This document shows positions 59,763 through 64,000 of a DNA stretch of 64,000 nucleotides, piece by piece. Numbering within the stretch: position 1 is the first letter of the stretch; every line of letters starts with the position of its first letter. The notes under the pieces were generated by a model. The model ran no database searches and was not told the origin of the DNA. It saw only the letters and a list, made by a program, of their open reading frames with translations. The DNA comes from Terriglobia bacterium (GTDB lineage Bacteria > Acidobacteriota > Terriglobia > Terriglobales > Acidobacteriaceae). The position numbers and the translations under genes are program-made. Location of the stretch: contig JAIQGK010000003.1 in the NCBI GenBank assembly GCA_020072645.1, positions 620,001-684,000 of the forward strand, in the 5' to 3' direction.

Positions 59763-59932
59763 ATTTTGCGGCCTGAATGGGCGCAAAAAGCCGTCTCGCA
59801 TTAGCGACATTACAATCGCTCTATCCCCGCTCAGCACTTTCGGCCGGTTTTCGCTGGCCTGCGGATACTCTTCCCACCCAAAATCTTCTTTCTAACACTC
59901 CATCTATCAGATAAATTCTGCCTTGAGCCCAC

Positions 59933-59986
59933 AGATCTGCTTATACAGATCTGCTTATATAGAAGATCTGCTTACGGAAGATCTGT
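59933..59986 (+). promoter_or_regulatory. Four AGATCTG direct repeats upstream of a hypothetical gene
   Basis: AGATCTGC at 59933, 59947 and 59964 and AGATCTGT at 59979, spaced 14, 17 and 15 bp, within 115 bp of the next start. Each copy contains the palindromic core AGATCT. The regular spacing suggests cooperative regulator binding; it may instead be a local repeat expansion. Confidence 0.45.
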
Positions 59987-60046
59987 TCACGGATCGTTTT
60001 CCTCCCCGGTTGTATTCGATCCGCAAATACAGGGGAACCCGCCACC

Positions 60047-60724
60047 ATGGCATCAGGAAAGCCGGTATCGCAGCCGATCCCGGAGAGCCTGAATGCCAAT
60101 CGCGCGCTGCCTCCGGCTGATTTGAAAAAGATGGCTGAGGAATTGAATGAACAGCGCCGCGGGGAGATAGAACAGCACAATCAGCAACTCAAAGAGCGTT
60201 TTGCCGCATTGCAGCAGGCCGGCGGCTGGCAGAGTGTGTTCGCAACTCAACTTAAGTTGCAGAGGATGGCAAATCCCAACGTGCCGCATCTGAATGAGGC
60301 GCAGCAGTTCATCACGAATTTCATTTTTTGTGACCATCCGCTCATCGCGGGGAACACTTCTGAATTCCAGGCGTTTACGAACGACCTCCAGTTAAAGTCA
60401 GTCAGCAGACAATTTGAGGTGGAACCGCTGGCGTCAGTCATTATTAACGGCTGCAGCTTCGGGTCGGAGGCGGGCGAAGTCAGGCTGATCCTGAACCACG
60501 ATACAAGCAGCCCCTGGCCATTGCAGGTAAGCGATTGGAGTGACAGCAGCATCTTCGCAACGCTGGGAGCTAATCCTGGAGTTTCTGATCAGGACGCTCA
60601 GTTGGTGGTAGTCCGCAAAGATGGAACGCAATCGGCTCCCATAGCCGTCCAGTTCTTCCAACATCGCATGCCCCATGTGACGGCCTTTGATACGGCGGCG
60701 AAGAGGCCAGTACTGGAGTTTTAG
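60047..60724 (+). CDS. Hypothetical coiled-coil / beta-sandwich protein
   Basis: 225 aa. N-terminal charged coiled coil (about 20-65: LKKMAEELNEQRRGEIEQHN), a short linker, then a beta-rich domain (VEPLASVIINGCSFGSEAGE; VRLILNHDTSSPWPLQVSDW) resembling an IPT/TIG-like immunoglobulin fold with ASVIINGCSFG start. No signal peptide. Follows the AGATCTG repeat cluster. Not recognised. Confidence 0.6.
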   Translation: MASGKPVSQPIPESLNANRALPPADLKKMAEELNEQRRGEIEQHNQQLKERFAALQQAGGWQSVFATQLKLQRMANPNVPHLNEAQQFITNFIFCDHPLIAGNTSEFQAFTNDLQLKSVSRQFEVEPLASVIINGCSFGSEAGEVRLILNHDTSSPWPLQVSDWSDSSIFATLGANPGVSDQDAQLVVVRKDGTQSAPIAVQFFQHRMPHVTAFDTAAKRPVLEF

Positions 60725-60813
60725 AGAGGTGCTGGCGACGATGGATAGCTGGATGCGTTACCGGGACTATCCGACTCTGCATAGCCTCTGCCATTCGTGC
60801 TAAACTGCGCCGC

Positions 60814-61902
60814 GTGAGTGCAGCTCCGGTTCAATCTTATCCACCCTCGACTCCAATATTGGATCGGGTAAAACCCATGCCCAGTCCACGTGGCATGAGT
60901 ATGGTCGAGGTGTGGATTGGCTTGATTCTTAGTTGCACGCTTCCAATCATATTTTTCTTGCCACTGCCCTTCATGAAGAAATTTCTGGCATGGGCGGCTG
61001 GAAATTTCATGCTGATGATGTCAGACCAGTGGGGGACACTGCGTTTATTCGCGACCTTGTACGGGATCGCTTTAGCCTGCTCTCTATCTATCGCGATCCA
61101 CGAATGCGGTCATCTTGTGGCAGGGTTGGCAGCAGGCTTTCGTTGTGAGTCATTTCGCTTTGGGCGCTTCAAGATCGACAAGGGATTTAAGGTATCGCGC
61201 TACCACAACATGGAAGATCCTTCTCTGGGCTGGGCAAAAATGATTCCGATCCGTTCGGAGCACCTTCGCAGACGCTCATTTGCAATGATTCTTGCCGGAC
61301 CGTCAGCCAATCTTTTATCGGCGTGGCTGGTAATTAGATTATGGTCAGATCAATCATTCATTTCTGCTTCGTTTATCGCGGTATCGATTTATATGGGCCT
61401 GGGGAATCTCCTTCCGATTCAAGTCCCTGGACATGTCAACGATGGTCAACGGCTGTGGATGCTGTTGTTTAATCCCAAACGAAGCGCACGATATTTCGCG
61501 TTGTTTAGCATTGCGGAGCAGATAAAACATGGGGTTGCTATGGAATCGTTAGATTCGGCTTCTCTGAAAAGTGCATGTGCCATTCGTGACAACTCGGTTG
61601 AAACTGTTCAGGCTCATTTACTTGGGTATCTTGCAATTGCTGGGAAAGAATGCGCAAAAGCTTCTGAATTGCTCGAGGCTGCCTTGGTTGCATCCGGCAA
61701 TGCCCCTTCACAACTGCGTGAGATGTTGACTATTTACGCAGCGCATCTTCAAGCAACACATCGCCAGCGGTTGGATTTGGCCGCGCTATGGCTAGCAGAA
61801 ACACCAGAAAAAACAGTGCTTCCAGATATGAGGGCAAAGTTGGAAGCGCTAATCGCAAATAGCAAGCACAGTGCGATTCCTAATGACCCCGCCCAGGTGT
61901 AA
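60814..61902 (+). CDS. M50-like membrane metalloprotease
   Basis: 362 aa from GTG 60814. Membrane segments around 32-52, 80-105 and 155-215. Zinc-binding AIHECGHLVAG gives His96-Glu97-x2-His100, and NLLPIQVPGHVNDGQRLW (about 203-220) supplies the Asn-Asp third ligand of site-2-type M50 proteases. C-terminal ~140 residues form a helical TPR-like domain (CAIRDNSVETVQAHLLGYLA). Likely cleaves or regulates a membrane protein; substrate unknown. Confidence 0.82.
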   Translation: MSAAPVQSYPPSTPILDRVKPMPSPRGMSMVEVWIGLILSCTLPIIFFLPLPFMKKFLAWAAGNFMLMMSDQWGTLRLFATLYGIALACSLSIAIHECGHLVAGLAAGFRCESFRFGRFKIDKGFKVSRYHNMEDPSLGWAKMIPIRSEHLRRRSFAMILAGPSANLLSAWLVIRLWSDQSFISASFIAVSIYMGLGNLLPIQVPGHVNDGQRLWMLLFNPKRSARYFALFSIAEQIKHGVAMESLDSASLKSACAIRDNSVETVQAHLLGYLAIAGKECAKASELLEAALVASGNAPSQLREMLTIYAAHLQATHRQRLDLAALWLAETPEKTVLPDMRAKLEALIANSKHSAIPNDPAQV

Positions 61903-61929
61903 GCATGTCGGCTGGGCAGGTAAAGTTGC

Positions 61930-61971
61930 TATAATCCGCCAATCCCGCATTCCTCACGCAAAAGGCGGATT
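61930..61971 (+). promoter_or_regulatory. TATAAT box and leader hairpin before the S9 peptidase gene
   Basis: TATAAT (61930-61935) is a consensus -10. AATCCGCC (61933-61940) pairs exactly with GGCGGATT (61964-61971), and the right arm overlaps the AAAGGCGG ribosome-binding region just before ATG 61973. If transcribed from further upstream, the hairpin would hide the ribosome-binding site. No good -35 is visible. Confidence 0.45.
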
Positions 61972-61972
61972 T

Positions 61973-64000
61973 ATGAAAAAATCAGTGGTTGTCCTTTGTT
62001 TCCTCATGAGTACATTCCTGAACGCAGAAGATAAAACCGCCAGCACGGCCAATACGCCGGCGCCTCCTCCGCCTCCCGTGGCGAAATCCATCCATACGGA
62101 AAACGATATCAACGGCGGCAAGCTGGTGGACGATTACCGCTGGCTGCGCGACAAGTCGAACCCAGAGGTAGCGCAGTATCTGAACGCGGAGAACGCTTAC
62201 GCAGAAGGCGTAATGAAGCCCACAGCGGCGCTCCAGCAAAAGCTTTATGACGAGATGGTGAGCCACATCAAAGAGACTGATGTGAACGTGCCATATAAAG
62301 ACGGCGGATATTTTTATTATTCGCGCTGGGAAAAAGGGAAGCAGTACCAGATTTATTGTCGCAAGAAGGGGAACCTGGAAGCAGCGGAAGAGATTACGCT
62401 GGACCAGAACGAATTGGCCAAAGGGCAGCCTTTCATGTCCTTGGGCGCCTATGAAATGAGCGATGACGGCAATCTTCTGGCTTACTCAACGGATAACACC
62501 GGCTTTCGCCAATACAAGCTGCGGGTCCGTGATCTGCGCACGGGCAAGGATTCTGATGTTATTGCCGACAAAGTTGGGTCGGTGGCCTGGGCCAATGACA
62601 ACAAGACGCTCTTTTATACGGTGGAAGATGACAAGACCAAGCGCCAATACCAGCTTTACCGGCATGAGCTTGGGGCCGCAGCAGGTAAGGACGACCTGGT
62701 CTATGAAGAAAAAGACGAGCGGTTCACGGTAAACGCAGGAAAATCACGCAGCGACAAATATATTTTCCTACAGATCGGCAGCCACACCACGTCTGAAGCG
62801 CGATATCTGGATGCGTCAGATCCCAAAGGTGAGTGGAAGCTGATAGCTCCGCGCCAGCAGGACGTTGAGTATTACCCGGACCATCACGCCGACCAGTTTT
62901 TGATCCGCGTCAATGACAAAGGCCGGACTTACCGGCTGGTGTCAACGCCGGTGAGCGCTCCGGGAAAAGAGAACTGGAAAGAAATTGTTCCCACGCGGCC
63001 CGATGTGATGCTGAACGACATTGAAGTCTTTGAGGACTTTTACACGCTGGTGGAACGCGAGAACGGGCTGCCGCAGCTCACGATTGTAAAGTTTGCCGAC
63101 ACCAGCAAGCAGCGCATCACTTATCCCGAGCCGGTGTACACGGCTTCTGTTCAGACCAACCGCGAATACAAGACCAACAAGCTGCGCTACGCTTACCAGT
63201 CATTGGTCACGCCTGCATCAGTATTTGATTACGACGTTGAAAAGCATACGTCCACGCTGCTGAAGCAGACTGAAGTGCCCGGCGGTTACGATCCGGCGAA
63301 ATACCAGTCGGAACGCGTATGGGCCACGGCCAAAGATGGCGTTAAAGTCCCGATATCGCTTGTATATCGCAAGGACCTCAAGAAGGCTGACGGTTCCAAT
63401 CCGCTTTATGTCTACGCGTACGGCTCGTATGGCATCATTCTTCCCGTTGCGTTCGGGTCGACCCGTCTCTCGCTGCTGGACCGCGGCGTTGTGATGGCGT
63501 TTGCGCATATCCGCGGCGGCGGCGATATGGGCAAGCCCTGGCATGATGCGGGCCGGATGATGAACAAGATGAACACATTCACTGACTTCATCGCCTGCAC
63601 GGAATACCTGGTGGCAAATAAATATGGCGCGCATGACAAGATCGCCATCGAAGGCGGATCGGCGGGTGGATTGTTGATGGGCGCTGTCACGAACCTGCGT
63701 CCTGATCTGTTCAAGGCCGTGGTTTCGCATGTGCCGTTTGTCGATGTAATGAATACGATGCTGGACGCTTCATTGCCGCTCACCGTGGGCGAGTACGAGG
63801 AGTGGGGCAATCCCAATGAAAAGCCGGCTTACGATTACATGGTGAAGTATTCGCCGTATGACAATCTGAAAAAGGGAGCGTATCCCGCCATATTGGTGAA
63901 GACGTCATTCAACGATAGCCAGGTGATGTACTGGGAGCCGGCAAAATACGTGGCCAAGCTGCGCACGCTCAAGACGGACAAGAATGTGCTGCTGCTAAAG
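61973..64000 (+). CDS. S9 prolyl oligopeptidase-family peptidase, 3' end off window
   Basis: At least 676 aa. Signal peptide (MKKSVVVLCFLMSTFLNAED) and Pro-rich spacer, then the prolyl-oligopeptidase beta-propeller (DDYRWLRDKSNPEVAQYLNA, about 43-62) and the catalytic alpha/beta-hydrolase part with AHIRGGGDMGKPWHDAGRMM and nucleophile Ser in AIEGGSAGGLLMGAV (about residue 563). Asp and His of the triad would lie near or beyond the window edge (SFNDSQVMYWEPAKY is present). Resembles oligopeptidase B/S9A enzymes; periplasmic peptide processing. Confidence 0.93.
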   Translation, partial: MKKSVVVLCFLMSTFLNAEDKTASTANTPAPPPPPVAKSIHTENDINGGKLVDDYRWLRDKSNPEVAQYLNAENAYAEGVMKPTAALQQKLYDEMVSHIKETDVNVPYKDGGYFYYSRWEKGKQYQIYCRKKGNLEAAEEITLDQNELAKGQPFMSLGAYEMSDDGNLLAYSTDNTGFRQYKLRVRDLRTGKDSDVIADKVGSVAWANDNKTLFYTVEDDKTKRQYQLYRHELGAAAGKDDLVYEEKDERFTVNAGKSRSDKYIFLQIGSHTTSEARYLDASDPKGEWKLIAPRQQDVEYYPDHHADQFLIRVNDKGRTYRLVSTPVSAPGKENWKEIVPTRPDVMLNDIEVFEDFYTLVERENGLPQLTIVKFADTSKQRITYPEPVYTASVQTNREYKTNKLRYAYQSLVTPASVFDYDVEKHTSTLLKQTEVPGGYDPAKYQSERVWATAKDGVKVPISLVYRKDLKKADGSNPLYVYAYGSYGIILPVAFGSTRLSLLDRGVVMAFAHIRGGGDMGKPWHDAGRMMNKMNTFTDFIACTEYLVANKYGAHDKIAIEGGSAGGLLMGAVTNLRPDLFKAVVSHVPFVDVMNTMLDASLPLTVGEYEEWGNPNEKPAYDYMVKYSPYDNLKKGAYPAILVKTSFNDSQVMYWEPAKYVAKLRTLKTDKNVLLLK

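Overview
The window looks like a stretch of chromosome from a soil-type Acidobacteriota (Terriglobia/Acidobacteriia-like). This rests on a duplicated FtsX/MacB-type orphan permease (ADOP), a VWFA-related secreted protein, moderately high GC, many small unidirectional transcription units, and intergenic spacers filled with dispersed repeats (CCACGGAGGCACGGAG-type, CCGCAAAGG-CGCGAAGG-type, GCTAATTGCCAATTG-type) often arranged as inverted pairs. No tRNA, rRNA, CRISPR array, prophage or complete insertion sequence was seen.

Layout. 1-3.0 kb: Sel1-repeat secreted protein (cut by the left edge), a SelW-like selenoprotein with an in-frame UGA, DUF503, DinB, DUF1801-like. 3.0-7.5 kb: three-subunit molybdenum hydroxylase (FeS, Mo, FAD/4Fe-4S) resembling 4-hydroxybenzoyl-CoA reductase, behind a TetR-style palindrome. 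7.6-8.7 kb: a 62-aa peptide gene plus an MvdD/RimK-like ATP-grasp ligase, a candidate RiPP locus. 8.8-13.6 kb: amidohydrolase, small membrane and Cys-rich proteins, DNA glycosylase, a decayed transposase. 12.5-21 kb: acyl-CoA chemistry (two crotonases, acyl-CoA carboxylase beta subunit, HMG-CoA lyase-like enzyme, YbgC-like thioesterase) consistent with leucine or branched-chain catabolism, plus histidine ammonia-lyase and a sulfite-oxidase-like molybdoenzyme. 21-29 kb: tautomerase, ADOP permease, VWA protein, phosphoesterase, membrane-anchored methyltransferase, HD hydrolase. 29.5-35 kb: XRE regulator, DUF3309 and HhH lipoprotein pair, a second selenoprotein (AhpD/CMD fold, CxxU), and an RsbU/RsbW/RsbV-type partner-switch module. 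35-44 kb: ATP-grasp, PheST (PheT appears to lack the EMAP-II-like domain), an AT-rich SEC-C/HEPN-like island, an ABC-F ATPase. 44-49 kb: response regulator behind a CRP-consensus site, PcaD-like hydrolase, and HAD, MocA and XdhC genes that would service molybdenum hydroxylases such as the one at 3-7 kb. 49-64 kb: alcohol dehydrogenase, PMT-type glycosyltransferase, MOSC, methyltransferase, Tat-type amidase, solitary NuoB, MerR/TipAS regulator, beta-propeller, M50 protease, and an S9 oligopeptidase cut by the right edge.

The strongest non-routine signals are (i) two separate CxxU selenoprotein genes, each with a 7-bp stem / 3-nt G-starting loop 18 or 13 nt downstream of UGA, that ordinary gene calling would truncate or split; (ii) the peptide plus ATP-grasp pair; and (iii) several short duplicated gene-end fragments (17.7, 36.0 and 44.3 kb) showing recurrent small-scale duplication. 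All assignments come from reading the sequence and family knowledge; no database search was run.
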